Assembly (NCBI GenBank): GCA_030220185.1
Contig: JASPKZ010007286.1
Span: forward strand, 248,001-312,000
Reading direction: 5' to 3'
DNA: 64,000 bases
DNA from: Diploptera punctata
Lineage: Eukaryota > Arthropoda > Insecta > Blattodea > Blaberidae
The position numbers were made by a program, and so were the translations under genes. The notes under the pieces were generated by a model. The model was not told the DNA's origin, did no database searches, and saw only the letters and a list, made by a program, of their open reading frames with translations. Shown here one piece after another: positions 9,244-18,670 of this stretch; position 1 is the first letter of the stretch; the number at the start of each line of letters is the position of its first letter.

Positions 9244-9790
9244 ATAAAAGAAAATTTGCAAAAAATAGCTGCCAAATTTAATATGGAAATATCAATTAAC
9301 AAAACTAAAATTATGGCATTTCATGGGAAGGACCCCATAGAAAGTAAAATCTGTCTCCAGCATAAAATTTTAGAGAGATCTAAACAATTTAAATATCTTG
9401 GATATTATCTCTCTATCTGGGATGAAAAGGATATCCCTGAAAAAATTACTAGTTATAATAAAAGTTTGGGAATTATTAATCAAGTTATGAAACCATCCCT
9501 TGTACAACAAAACACCAGATTACGATTATATAACACTTTGGCTAGACCAGTGTTGACCTATGGTAGTGAAGCATGGACACTAAAAGACAACATGAAAGCA
9601 GAATAACGGCTTGTGAAATGAGATTCATGCACAGAACAGCGGGTTACACCAGATGGGATCGAAAAAGGAACACCGATATGTTAAAACAATTGAAGACTAC
9701 GCCAATTTTGAAATATATTTAACAGTACCAACTAAATTGGAAATACCATCTTGAAAAAATGAGTTCAAATCGGATCCCCAAAGTTGTTTA
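9244..9790 (+). pseudogene. LINE reverse-transcriptase thumb/C-terminus fragment
   Basis: Reads MEISINKTKIMAFHGKDPIE, KQFKYLGYYLSIWDEKDIPE, RPVLTYGSEAWTLKDNMKAE. A frameshift at about 9605 leads to ITACEMRFMHRTAGYTRWDR, and one stop (9720) interrupts before the end. The INKTK and YLG elements follow the FADD motif in LINE RTs. The minus-strand copy at 53428-54545 is almost identical, and 46838-47140 is a third. Confidence 0.82.
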
Positions 9791-10087
9791 TAATTATATA
9801 TACATTTCTGAGAAGTTTTATAAGTTAATTAAAAATATAATTTTATTATTTATTATTCCTAACACAAAGTAAAATAATTTCTAGCTCATATGTCTAGTAT
9901 GTAGGCAAATTCTGATTGGTCATGCACACATTTATATACAAAGCAGACAAAGCAAAGAACATTAATTTTTCATCATCCTGCAATAAAAACATGGACTAAG
10001 AATAGAATTCAAGATGAAAAAGTATTGTGTGGAGAAAATGTTACACTGAACTTTTCTAAATATCTCAAATATAATAATATTACTTAC

Positions 10088-10204
10088 AATTCATCAAAGA
10101 TTTTTTCAACTTCGAAACAAAAAACCACCTATGAGTACGACTTTGTTTAGAAATTGAAGAAGAGAATATTCAATTTGAAATTTCTGAAGACTCAACGCAT
10201 CATT
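10088..10204 (-). CDS. Plc21C: PLC-beta exon 6, frame-disrupted copy
   Basis: Bounded by CTTGTTTTCAG and GAATT/GTAAGT. The start is in frame with exon 5 (NDALSLQKFQ) and the end is in frame with exon 7 (EVEKIFDE, then TT plus A giving Leu, then CGGTTKRR). Both ends match the PLC-beta EF region, but they lie in different frames. The middle shows a third frame (KSRTHR where KNLTQR is usual) and extra T/G-rich bases around 10115-10135. The length, 117 bp, is a multiple of three, whereas phase 0 to 2 demands a remainder of two. So either this allele has small indels, the assembly has errors here, or a variant splice site is used. The exon's identity is secure; its integrity is not. Confidence 0.75.
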
Positions 10205-10286
10205 CTGAAAACAAGATAAATGATGAAGCATATAAAGGTAGCAAGAGATATTTTTAATTAATTTTTTAACTGGATCCATACTTTAC

Positions 10287-10371
10287 CTTGCCTGAAGGTA
10301 ATCCAGAGATATCCAAAGCTTTTTCTACCCGCTTTTTGTCATCTTTATTTTGTGCAAACATCCTTATCACA
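10287..10371 (-). CDS. Plc21C: PLC-beta exon 5 (EF-hand region)
   Basis: An 85-bp exon between a TTTTTTCTAG acceptor and a GGCAAG/GTAAAG donor. The first base completes Asn from exon 4. Then 28 codons read VIRMFAQNKDDKKRVEKALD and ISGLPSGK. The MFAQNK(D/E)D(K/R)KRVEKAL..(S/T)GLPSGK motif is a PLC-beta EF-hand signature. The next intron is only 82 bp (10205-10286), the only short intron of the visible gene, and contains no repeat. Confidence 0.93.
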
Positions 10372-10514
10372 CTAGAAAAAACAAAACTTTTTTGTAATAT
10401 TTTTTTTAATATACATAACTGTCATATTATAGATATTGTTGTCTGGATTAATAAAAAAGTAGTATTTTGGAAGTCCTGATTTATATCCAAGGGGTGATTC
10501 AAACTACTTGAATT

Positions 10515-10610
10515 TTTTTTCTTCTTCTTCTTCTTCTTCTTCTTCCTTCCAAGTATTAGGCCAAGGCCTGTTACGATCCTATAGAAAATTTTCCCTCCAG
10601 CGTTTGAGGG
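10515..10610 (-). repeat. LINE 3'-tail fragment with (CTT)n
   Basis: A CTT run followed by CCTTCCAAGTATTAGGCCAA and GTTACGATCCTATAGAAAAT is the reverse complement of the 9244-9790 family's 3' UTR and (GAA)n tail. Confidence 0.65.
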
Positions 10611-10955
10611 AAATTCTCGTATAAGACTTGAAAGCATAATAATAGTCCCTTCGATTGGTTGCTGGCCAAAGGAAGGCAAGACCAGTCATGGCGCTGCCAT
10701 CTTACAGCCTCTGGTCAGGCTTTTCTGGAGAAGAAAAGAAAATAAAGGAAAGAAAAAATGGAAGAAAGGAAAGACTCCCTAGCCCTCGGATGCCCTAATA
10801 GCGTCGGCGTCAAAAAAACAAGAGTTAACCAAGAGAGGTTAGATAGTAAAGTTAAAAGAGTGCGAAACACAAGTAAGTGGAAGAAATGTTTTGCACAGCT
10901 TGGGCACCTTGTGGTCGCCATCCACATATCCCCTAGATGAGGACCCCTGAGGGGG
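10604..10955 (+). repeat. Unclassified dispersed repeat, copy 2
   Basis: Near-identical to 6477-6828, down to GGCCAAAGGAAGGCAAGACC, GATGCCCTAATAGCGTCGG and ATATCCCCTAGATGAGGACC. One frame reads CPNSVGVKKTRVNQERLDSK, which may be a broken coding remnant. The family is unknown to me. Confidence 0.55.
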
Positions 10956-11097
10956 ACTAATCTTCTTTAAGTAGAATATTTTTTATCAGAATCTATTGCA
11001 TATAATTATAATTTCTAATATCATTAATATTTTTTAACATTTTCCAATACTGTTATTTTAACACAGTTCCAATAATGGATCATATTATAATGATATA

Positions 11098-11215
11098 TTG
11101 TAAAAGAAAAATCAATGTCTGAATCAGGAATCGAACCGTGGACCTCTAGTTCTCCAGACTAGTGTGCAGCCCACTACACCATTCTAGACTTGGCACAAAC
11201 ATTAACAATTCTTTC
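11098..11215 (-). mobile_element. tRNA-cored unit
   Basis: A tRNA-like body at 11116-11190 (minus) has a D-arm-like GTGTAGTGGGCTGCAC, a five-pair anticodon stem CTAGT/ACTAG around CTGGAGA (pseudo-anticodon GGA) and a T arm CGGTTCGATTCC. It is preceded on the plus strand by TAAAAGAAAAAT, the usual AT arm. The opposite arm is poorly preserved. Confidence 0.55.
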
Positions 11216-11227
11216 CACATATACAAA

Positions 11228-11545
11228 TCTATAATTCTCGTTTCGTCCACTTCAGGTAGGTGTCACTGCCATTGCCAACGGCCAGCTTTGTGATGGTGTA
11301 AAATTCTCGAATATAGATACTTCTAAACGAATCCCATTAGGCGAATTAACAATAAGTGATAACCTGAATTTGGAAATTTCTTTCGGCCTCACTGCACACA
11401 GGTTTTGCAAAATACAGGTTCATTTAACAAATATTTGGCGTGTGACATTTGTCTTACAAATAACCAGTGCAATGTAAAATCTTATATTATTTTAAGATCT
11501 GAGACCGATTGTGTACGTATCTTTCACGTAGCGTTCTAACAATGG
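11228..11545. other. Intronic stretch, nothing recognised
   Basis: No exon or known repeat was found between the tRNA-cored unit and the Tigger-like remnant. Confidence 0.35.
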
Positions 11546-11549
11546 AATA

Positions 11550-11960
11550 AAGATGGCTAAATGGTATGTATCATTGTCAATAAATGAAAAAGTGAAAGTG
11601 GCTGAAGATAAAGAAAAACAAACTCACAGTATGCGAAATAATTACTAAATTTAAATAATTTATGAGATTTTAAAACACAAAGAAAAAATAATGGATGAAA
11701 TGGTCAAATGAAGAGCAAAAAAAAAATCCAACAAGGTGTGGGAGTGTTTTACAAGTCTGCTATAAAAAAATCTCCAAATTTCCGGACCACAGTTAGTGAC
11801 TTGAAACCGAAACTGCATACTTTAATTTGAGGATATGTGCCTAAGAGACATTTTTAACGCTGACGAAACAGGACTGTTTTTTCACGCGTTACCGTCGAGG
11901 TCGCTTGTACATACGGATACTTCACTTTCCAACGGCAGCAAAACTACAATATTAATCCAA
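11550..11960 (+). pseudogene. pogo/Tigger (CENP-B-like) transposase remnant
   Basis: Broken frames read MYHCQ...EKVKVAEDKEKQTHSM near the start, then after shifts CLRDIFNADETGLFFHALPS and RSLVHTDTSL. IFNADETGLF is the first catalytic-Asp block of DDE_1 transposases of the pogo/Tigger group. Large internal deletions remove the rest. No terminal repeats were identified. Confidence 0.65.
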
Positions 11961-12059
11961 GGTACATAAAAAGACATACGGTGTTCCATAATCTAATATT
12001 GGTTAATATTTTTTTTGTTTTTTATAATGTGGAAAGTTTATGTGGAAAAAAAATAATTG

Positions 12060-12290
12060 GTCCCATGTGATTCTGTTTGAACAAGTTTTAATAAATTCAA
12101 CCATAGCATTGAAGATGGTGACAATAGAACATTTGACGGCCGAAGAATTTCGTCAGTCGGAGTTATGGCTGAGGATGAACACGACTGTGTTTGAAACTGC
12201 GGTATCATGGAAGCATGAATCCTATGAGGTGAGTTGTTTAAACAAAATGTTCTCCGATGAATTTTAAGTTTTACTGTATTAAATATTAAT
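12060..12290 (+). repeat. PLE 3'-end, single arm
   Basis: Closely matches one arm of 5321-5762: GAATTTCGTCAGTCGGAGTT, GAGGATGAACACGACTGTGT, GAAACTGCGGTATCATGGAA and CCTATGAGGTGAGTTGTTTA. The inverted partner is absent here. Confidence 0.7.
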
Positions 12291-12457
12291 ACCTCACTAA
12301 ATTTAAACCAAATCTTTTGTTTATAGAACATGCAACATTGGTTCTAATAATAATCAAAGTGAAAAATAACATGAGCTGCTGAACATCTGGTAGAGAAAGG
12401 TACATTTAGTGGTTAAAGGTGTGTCTGTTTAGAAATATATGAAGATTGACCACTTAC

Positions 12458-12591
12458 TTTTTTATTGGAATCTTGTCAGTTTTATCAGTCATCAATACCA
12501 GCTTTGTATGAGCCTTGTTGAGAAACCTTATAGCAGAACTGTTCAACTGCAGCGAGTTGTAACTTATCTTCAACAACTCATCTGTCCATAG
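12458..12591 (-). CDS. Plc21C: PLC-beta exon 4 (PH-EF linker, first EF hand)
   Basis: Starts after CATTGTAG and ends ATAAAAAA/GTAAGT. It encodes LWTDELLKISYNSLQLNSSA, then IRFLNKAHTKLVLMTDKTDK and IPIK, with two bases (AA) left over. Those bases join the T that opens exon 5 to form Asn: IPIK-N-VIRMFAQ. The F.KAHTKL...D..G/DKIP.KN pattern is the first EF-hand lobe of PLC-beta, residues about 129-172. The lobe lacks a canonical calcium loop, as is normal for the family. The LINE 3' end and its ATT microsatellite begin about 50 bp upstream of the acceptor. Confidence 0.92.
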
Positions 12592-12647
12592 CTACAATGG
12601 CACACCAATAACATGTTAATCTATATATTAAATTAAAATAACATAAA

Positions 12648-12712
<65 letters not shown>

Positions 12713-12813
12713 GCTTTATTTTACCTGGCAGAGTTAAGGCCTTAAGGCCTAGTCTACCACTCAACCAGGTTTAAAAAAATACAAACAAAAAAAAATAGTC
12801 TTAAATCTAAATT

Positions 12814-12817
<4 letters not shown>

Positions 12818-12848
<31 letters not shown>
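12818..12848. repeat. AT dinucleotide microsatellite
   Basis: An uninterrupted TA run of about 30 bp next to a tRNA-cored palindrome. Confidence 0.9.
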
Positions 12849-12849
<1 letters not shown>

Positions 12850-12852
<3 letters not shown>

Positions 12853-12985
12853 TGAAAAGAAAAATGAATGCTTGAGTCGGGATTTGAACTCGAGTCTCTA
12901 AATTGAACTCGAGTCTCTAAAGACTTTAGAGACTCGAGTTCAAATCCCGACTCAAGCATTCATTTTTCTTTTCATATCATATTTG
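12850..12985. mobile_element. Palindromic tRNA-cored unit
   Basis: AATGCTTGAGTCGGGATTTG is mirrored by CAAATCCCGACTCAAGCATT. Each arm is the 3' half of a tRNA-like body (T arm GAGTTCAAATCCCGACTC), bounded outside by GAAAAGAAAAAT / ATTTTTCTTTTC. The halves meet head to head with a small duplication of CTCGAGTCTCTAAA. Confidence 0.6.
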
Positions 12986-13032
12986 CCTTCATTGCCAAAT
13001 GTCAAAAATATATTTATAATATCTATATATAT

Positions 13033-13172
13033 ATATGATATGATAAGAAAAATAAATGCCTGGACGGGATTCGAACCCGGATCTCTGAGTCTGTACCTCA
13101 GCATGATATCCATTACACTACCAGGCAAATCCAATTCAAAGACTTATTTTTCTTATATATGTATTATATTCT
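13033..13172 (-). mobile_element. tRNA-cored unit, 'ACA' type
   Basis: A tRNA-like body at about 13057-13127 (minus) has ends TGCCTGG and CCAGGCA, anticodon stem CTGAG/CTCAG with loop GTACAGA (pseudo-anticodon ACA) and T arm CCGGGTTCGAATCCCG. Flanking arms are GATAAGAAAAATA and TATTTTTCTTATAT. A second copy with the same flanks is at 34163-34305. Confidence 0.65.
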
Positions 13173-13869
13173 CCATTATTACTAGATGTTGCGAGAACTC
13201 GGTCTTCACTGCCATCAAGTAGCTGACTATAACAAGTAAGCAAATTAAAGAGAATATTTTTACCTTATAGCAGTGACGCTTTATAGATGTTGTAATTAAT
13301 AAGCATATTAAGCTTGCATTGCTCAATGTTAAACATTCAATTATAACATATAAACGATTACAAGTTATGAATACAATACAATTAATATTTATAATGTATT
13401 TTGATTTACTCTAAATTTAACGAATTAAATATATAATATGTACAAGATATATAAAAAAAAAGAGGAAAAGATTATTAATGACACAGTATAAAATTAAATA
13501 AATAGAGAAAAATTAATTATTAGACAACAGGTAACTGTATAAGCGTGACTTAAAGGTGCCAAGCGTGCGGCAACCCCTGATATCTTGAGGAAGGAGATTC
13601 CAGGAGCGGCAGAGGCTACTTTGAAGGAAGTAGAATAGGAGGAAGTGCTATGAAGAGGAATTGTTAGCAGACTGCTATCTTGTGACCTAGTGTCAATATT
13701 GTGGTAAGAGGATAACTTCTCAAATCTGGACGCCAGGTAAGTAGGAATGTAGGAATTCAGAAGCTTGAAAAGTAGTGAAAGAGAGTCTTTATTAAAAAGA
13801 AATGTATTATTCCAGTACATTTATTTAGCAACAGTGAACAAAGCTCCAAACATGTAAACTGACATAATA

Positions 13870-14005
13870 ATTCGTTTAATTTAAACCTTTTTATAAATGG
13901 GTTGGAGAAAACATTTTTCACAAAGTTTTGTGAAAACAGGGAACTTCATGAGGTGATATATGAAAACATTTTCTCAAACTCATTTATAAGTTAAAAATAC
14001 CTCAT
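13870..14005. repeat. PLE-type hairpin with GAGGTG/ACCTCATAG ends
   Basis: TTTATAAATGGGTTGGAGAA with AAAACATTTT is mirrored by AAAACATTTTCTCAAACTCA with TTTATAA. The segment carries CATGAGGTGA and ends in ACCTCATAG, the terminal signature of the PLE insertions here. Confidence 0.5.
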
Positions 14006-14044
14006 AGTTGATATTATTCGTTTTTAAACATCTTAATGATGGAC

Positions 14045-14640
14045 AAATTATATTTGAAAAGAAAAATATACGCCTAGACTGGGGTTTGAACCCAGGACCT
14101 TTGACTCTCTATGTCAATGCTCTATTCAAGTGAGCTACCAACATTAATAGAAGCACTACTGGTTTTGTAAGTAATGTTTAAATTCCCAATAAAAAGTCTT
14201 CTTAATAAAGAAGCCGCCATTTGCAAAAATTGTAGCAACAGCTCGTAGCATTTGGGGTTAGGGAATTAACTATGTATAAGAGAAAAATACGCATTTAGAT
14301 TGGAGGCCTAGGTAGCTCACTTGGATAGAGCATTGACATAGAGAGTCAAAGGTCCTGGGCTCAAACCCCAGTCTAGGCGTATATTTTTCTAATATTTAAT
14401 TTTAGGAAGTTATATTTTGAGGTTATTTTAATTATATTATTTTTGGTCTGGACATCTTACCTCAATATTAATGTTGATTTGTTCTTGAACATGTTTCAAA
14501 ACAATTCTGTTTTATCTTCAGGAAAGCTGAAGATAAAACAGAATTGTTTTGAAACATGTTCAAGAACAAATCAACATTAATATTGAGGTAAGATGTCCAG
14601 ACCAAAAATAATATAATTAGTATATTTTTCTTTTCAAATA
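14045..14640. mobile_element. Inverted pair of tRNA-cored units, interrupted by a PLE hairpin
   Basis: Minus body about 14070-14145 and plus body about 14306-14378 are mirror images, each with the outer arm ATATTTGAAAAGAAAAATAT. Between them lies the common linker (ACTACTGG..., GTCTTCTTAATAAAGAAGCC, CATTTGCAAA). The plus body's anticodon stem is TTGAC/GTCAA with loop ATAGAGA (pseudo-anticodon AGA). The right outer arm is split at 14391-14619 by a PLE hairpin. Confidence 0.7.
14391..14619 (+). mobile_element. PLE tail-plus-hairpin insertion with 12-bp duplication
   Basis: Flanked by GTATATTTTTCT at 14379-14390 and 14620-14631. The tail (TTTAATTTTAGGAAGTTATA) comes first, then inverted arms GGTCTGGACATCTTACCTCA ... 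TGAGGTAAGATGTCCAGACC. It is the opposite orientation of the insertion at 4686-4945 and the same subfamily. Confidence 0.85.
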
Positions 14641-14924
14641 TAATGCCTCATAGTGTTACTTCCCACTGTAGTTTTAATTAAAATATAGCCTAAACCTATT
14701 CTTCATTAATATCGTATTTACTTGCATATTTCACACATTTTTTTTACCATATTTTTGTAATCTAAAGGTGGATGCATGATTTATTTGAGGAAAGTTTTAG
14801 CAAGGTACATATCCAAGGCCAAGCTTGCATTTGTACTTCCAGTCATAGATCATTTATAAAATTCCTAATCTAGTGCCAGGCTATTGAAAACTCTACTATT
14901 CAGGGGAAAAAAAGATATATATAA

Positions 14925-15895
14925 GCATTAATTAAATAAAAATAAAACAGTTTTATTTGATTTTCATATTTAATATAAGATTCAGTGACAGCTGTTTCGG
15001 TACACCGTACTTTCTTCAGACATGTTAAATTATGAATTGTGTTATTATATTACGTATCAACTGATCTAAGCAACAATACAACAATATTTATTTATTTTTT
15101 TTAAATTTAACTTGATTTGAATGAATCCCCTTTGTTAAATTTCTTCTTCTTCTTCGGCTTTCCCCCATTTATAGGTTTGCCGTCTTCAGTTTCCATTTAT
15201 CTCTATCATTCCAATCTTCCTCTTCCAAATTCCTATCATCCATTATAGCTCTGACATAGGTTTTGCATTTCCACCTTGGTCTGCCACGTTTATTTCTTCC
15301 AGGGGGTGACCAATGGTATATACTTTTTGGCCATCTTTCATTTTCCATTCTTTGTACATTGGCCATACCATTTAAGCATTTGATTTTCAATCCTCTTAAC
15401 AACAGATGTGGTGACATTCATTTCTCTCCAAAGGAATTCATTTCTTATTTTATCCTGTCTTGTTTTTTGGAGGCTTTTTCTAAAATAATCAAATTCAACT
15501 CTTCTAGTTTTATTCTTTTGTAATTCCGTCAAAGACCAAGTTTCACTTCCATATGACAAAATATTCTGTATTATGCTCTTATAAATTTTCATTTTAGTTT
15601 CCTTTGTAATATTTTTATTCCAAATTATTCCATGTAATGTCTTAGTTTTGTTAAATTAAAAAATTTAAACAAATATTGTTGTATTGTTGCTTAGATCAGT
15701 TGATATGTAATACAATAACAGAATTCATAATTTGTTAACATGTCTGAAGAAGGTACAGTGTACCGAAACAGCTGTCACTGAATTATATCTTAATAAATAT
15801 GAAAATCAAATAAAACTATGTTTATTTTTATTTAATTAATAAATATGGATTTTCATCAAGTAAACACTAACTCAATTGATTATATATATAAATAA
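14925..15895. mobile_element. Long PLE-type hairpin with tail, loop split by a LINE
   Basis: Inverted arms 14925-15115 and 15658-15850 share AAATAAAAATAAAAC..., TTCAGTGACAGCTGTTTCGG with its complement, and CTTAGATCAGTTGATA. The right side continues into the constant tail GATTTTCATCAAGTAAACAC...CAATTGATTATA. The same arm and tail units occur at 19398-19570, 25112-25200, 25438-25755 and 36645-36735. A LINE (15142-15646) has jumped into the loop. Confidence 0.7.
15142..15646 (-). pseudogene. RTE-like LINE fragment with 11-bp duplication
   Basis: Flanked by TTTGTTAAATT at 15131-15141 and 15647-15657. Reads MKIYKSIIQNILSYGSETWS, LTELQKNKTRRVEFDYFRKS and, after a one-base shift, RMENERWPKSIYHWSPPGRN and KRGRPRWKCKTYVRAIMDDR. 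It ends in a (GAA)n tail (CTT on plus). It is 5'-truncated and closely related to 8166-8760. The duplication, tail and truncation together are a textbook target-primed insertion. Confidence 0.88.
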
Positions 15896-15899
15896 CACA

Positions 15900-16650
15900 A
15901 AAGATAATTGAAACCTTTGCATGGATGCCAGGTTGAGGACACCGACCACTCTAGCAGAAAGTATGGCTTGTATAAGACGATTTAACTTATTAAAGGGAAT
16001 TTCATACTGTCCCAATTCAATCCAATAGTAAAGTATGTTCAGTTGAAAACTAAAAAAAAATATTATGATGCATTGTTGGGCCAGCTTTTGAATTTTGGGG
16101 TGGCAGTGAGAGTCGAGATCTCACCTTGTGTGATAGAAAAGGGTTCACGAGCTGTCAACTCACATATCAGAAGTCCCACAGAGAATGTTCCACATGTGTT
16201 GATCCCATCTAGAAAAATCTAATTGATTCTCGAGATGTCCAGTGTGGAAGAGTATCAACTGGGCACCAAGAATGTTCTACCCTTGCATTTATAAACCATT
16301 GCAAGGGTTTTAGAAGTCAGTTGGGTCTGAATAGCGGACCAGTGAAGCAAGGGTGAAGGCAAGAAACTGTATTAAGTGAAATGGTCAACAAGTATAAATG
16401 ACTGTGTGATAATCAAACTGTGATACAAGAAGCATTATAAAAAGAAAATTAATTGCGAAGAATCAGTGAAATTTTGTGAAGCAAATAAAGTGTATATGGA
16501 AATTTTCTGTCAACATCTATTGTGTTTATTTGAAGAAATTCCATCAGAATCCCACTCATCAACCACCTGGTGAAAACTGGTGTAAAAAGTGGGATTACAT
16601 AAGCAAGTCATATTTCTTTATTTGATATTACATAAAATTTGGGCCATAGT
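15900..16650. other. Intronic stretch, nothing firmly recognised
   Basis: Low-copy-looking sequence. The end (CACCTGGTGAAAACTGGTGT) is reminiscent of an LTR boundary, but no partner LTR, primer site or coding frame could be found. Confidence 0.3.
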
Positions 16651-16654
16651 TATC

Positions 16655-16722
16655 ATTTATCATCCAACATATCATTGAGGTAACATAATTGTTGCATAGG
16701 TGTAACATCGAAAATTTATCAC
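16655..16722 (+). repeat. SINE F core fragment
   Basis: ATTTATCATCCAACATATCATTGAGGTAA resembles the segment TATCATTTATCACCC.TCACATCATCAGGGTAA at 58660-58690. Only a short degenerate piece is present. Confidence 0.35.
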
Positions 16723-16724
16723 AT

Positions 16725-17165
16725 TATTTCTACAATAAATTAATATTTACTGCAAATGTCTGAATTACACTTATGTAACAATGTTAGGAATGCATTTAAT
16801 TTTGTTACAACTAGGCCAACACGTTGTGCAACTTTTAAGCCGAAACTAGAGTAACTTTAGGTTTTAACTGTTAAGTAAATTTAAGGTTAAATTTTTAATT
16901 TAATTTAAATTTAAATAATAAAAACATCAGATTTAAGGTTATTAAACCTTTTGCTTGGAATTAAAATGTATGCATGTCTTCTGTAAGTATATTTAAAAGT
17001 CAGTGGTTCACCCAACTCAGATCATTGTGGAAGGGGTTCACGAGTCGAAAAAGGTTGGGAACCACTGGGATAAAAAATCCAATGGATAGAATTTGTTACA
17101 ACAAAATTAGTGGAAGAACTAACTGAGAACAAAATTAACAAAGAATGGGCCAACTTTTATATCCA
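16725..17165. other. Intronic stretch, nothing recognised
   Basis: AT-rich sequence without coding or repeat landmarks. Confidence 0.35.
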
Positions 17166-17179
17166 ATAACACCATATAA

Positions 17180-17323
17180 TTACAATGTATATAAGAGAAA
17201 AATTTGCATCTAGATTGCAACTCGCCTCGGTAGCTCAGTTGGTAGAGCATTTGGCCTGGAAAGTCAAAAGTCCCGGGTTCGAGTCTTGGTCTAGGCGAAA
17301 ATTTTTCTCTTCAAATACAAAAT
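17180..17323 (+). mobile_element. Solitary tRNA-cored unit with exact 14-bp duplication
   Basis: A 144-bp unit is flanked by ATAACACCATATAA at 17166-17179 and 17324-17337. It contains the tRNA-like body 17223-17297 (CGCCTCGG...CTAGGCG). About 43 bp precede the body, including TATAAGAGAAAAATTT, and about 26 bp follow it, including AAATTTTTCTCTTCAAATA. The arms are complementary. The 3' flank contains TTTTT, a pol III terminator, yet the unit extends past it. This sets the true limits of a minimal mobile unit. Confidence 0.85.
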
Positions 17324-17339
17324 ATAACACCATATAAGT

Positions 17340-17677
17340 TTATGAATGCCAAGTTTTGCTAAATTTCATTTAGCCATAACTAGAAAATGTATTTTTAGAT
17401 TCTAAAAGTTAAATTCAGACAGTATAATGCTTAAATCATATTTTGTTTACATAAACAGAATATTTCCCTTCCTAATAAAAAAAACATCTGATATTTACAT
17501 AAATTACAACTTTTTTTTTTCAACTTATTTTTATAAAACAGTTTGGAAGTTTTATGTACCTGATTGAAGAAAAAATGCTTATATTCATTTTACTATGATC
17601 CAATCTTTACTTTTAGCATCTAAAAATCCATTCCCTAGTCATAACATAAAGGTGAAATAAAAAACAATCTAACTTAC
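17340..17677. other. Intron 3 3' of exon 3, nothing recognised
   Basis: AT-rich, with a T run near 17511-17520. No conserved feature apart from the exon 3 donor. Confidence 0.4.
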
Positions 17678-17884
17678 TTGTGCAATTTCCTTTTTTGTGC
17701 AGCAAAAATTGATGAAGGAAATGTTGACAAAATCTGAACCGCAACATACTGTGACTGTCTTCTCTTCCAATGTGTCTTGAGAACCCATTGTTACAATTTG
17801 TCGTAACTTGGGATCTTTTGGAATCTTGGCATATTTTCCTGTCCTGGTGTCCCGAATATATGCTACATCTAATGTATCCAATTC
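17678..17884 (-). CDS. Plc21C: PLC-beta exon 3 (core of PH domain)
   Basis: Sixty-nine codons, phase 0-0, between a TTTCATTAG acceptor (AG at 17886-17885) and a CAA/GTAAGT donor. The peptide begins ELDTLDVAYIRDTRTGKYAK, continues through PKDPKLRQ, LEEKTVTVCCGSDFVNISF and ends TKKEIAQ. These blocks, especially IRDTRTGKYAK.PKDPKLR and GSDFVN.SF.NF, are characteristic of animal PLC-beta. No stop or frameshift is visible. The first codon of the next exon (LWTDELL) continues the PH-to-EF linker as expected. This exon corresponds to residues 60-128 of the joined product. Confidence 0.95.
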
Positions 17885-18317
17885 CTAATGAAAGAAAAGT
17901 TTCATTTCAGATATTACATCCACGACAATACAGCTCTGAAGAGTCCTCCAGGCCAACTCAAATGATTGACTTATAATTCCTTCATTTGTGGAAGATGATG
18001 TTTGAGAACCATTAAAACTAAATGTATTATTTGTCTGCCATTAGAATACAATCATTGTTCCTATGCAATGTATCAGTACATATTTCTGTTTAGTCCCCAT
18101 AGTATTTTTGTAATAAGATGTGGGTGGAACATGCATGCAAAAGGCTCATTCTCCACTCCAATTACATCCTCATTACCTCATGTGTAAATTGAACACACCT
18201 TGTCGTACACCAGGTTAAGAACATTCATAGGAACATGTCTAACATTATTACATGCACTTCACTTTGGAACATCCCAATGGTCTCATTCCTACTGTCTGTA
18301 CAGGTGTGATGGAGTGA

Positions 18318-18626
18318 AGCATAGAAAGCTCTCAGCCTATCATCGAGCTGCTGGTCTCACATCCACATGTGTTAATCACAGAAGTGAACGATCAACCACC
18401 AATATATAGGGGTGACATGTGGTCAACATATCGGCTCAAGCCATTATAGCTGGTTTTCTCAATCAGGAGACACCATTTTGGGTAGCTACCCAAATTCCTC
18501 ATAATGCTGGTAGTTACTAGCCAAAATTCCATGAGAAAATTTTTCCCCATGGAGACCCGAACCAGTGCAAGTCCTGTAACTCTGCACCAAGGCACCATGC
18601 TTTAAACCACTCAGCTATGGTACAGG
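18318..18626 (-). repeat. SINE C copy (tRNA-derived)
   Basis: The minus strand has a tRNA head (TAGCTGAGTGGTTTAAAGCA, then GTTACAGGACTTGCACTGGTTCGGGTC), then CCATGGGGAAAAATTTTCTC, GGTAGCTACCCAAAATGG, CCAGC-type blocks and CACATGTGGATGTGAGACCA. It is diverged. Better copies are at 43674-44021 and 63119-63462. Confidence 0.7.
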
Positions 18627-18670
18627 ATATATATATATATATGTTATAATGAAGATTTTTGCAGATATAA

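Larger units (their letters stand above)
12655..13815 (-). pseudogene. CR1/jockey-like LINE C-terminus, 3' UTR and ATT tail
   Basis: The minus strand encodes SLSLLFKLLNSYIPTYLASR, then HNIDTRSQDSSLLTIPLHST. After a frameshift near 13615 comes WNLLPQDIRGCRTLGTFKSR and LYSYLL. The R.WN.LP...R....L..FK..L pattern is the usual end of LINE ORF2 in this group. The 3' UTR ends with CCTGGTTGAGTGGTAGACTA, then TTAACTCTGCCAGGTAAAAT and an (ATT)n microsatellite at 12655-12712. tRNA-cored units at 12850-13170 are inserted in the UTR. A second 3' end of this type is at 22290-22395. Confidence 0.7.

Noticed and set aside
16090..16620. LTR boundary and primer-binding site near CACCTGGTGAAAACTGGTG
   Set aside because: No second LTR, no matching tRNA 3' end that I could verify, and no gag/pol frame nearby.
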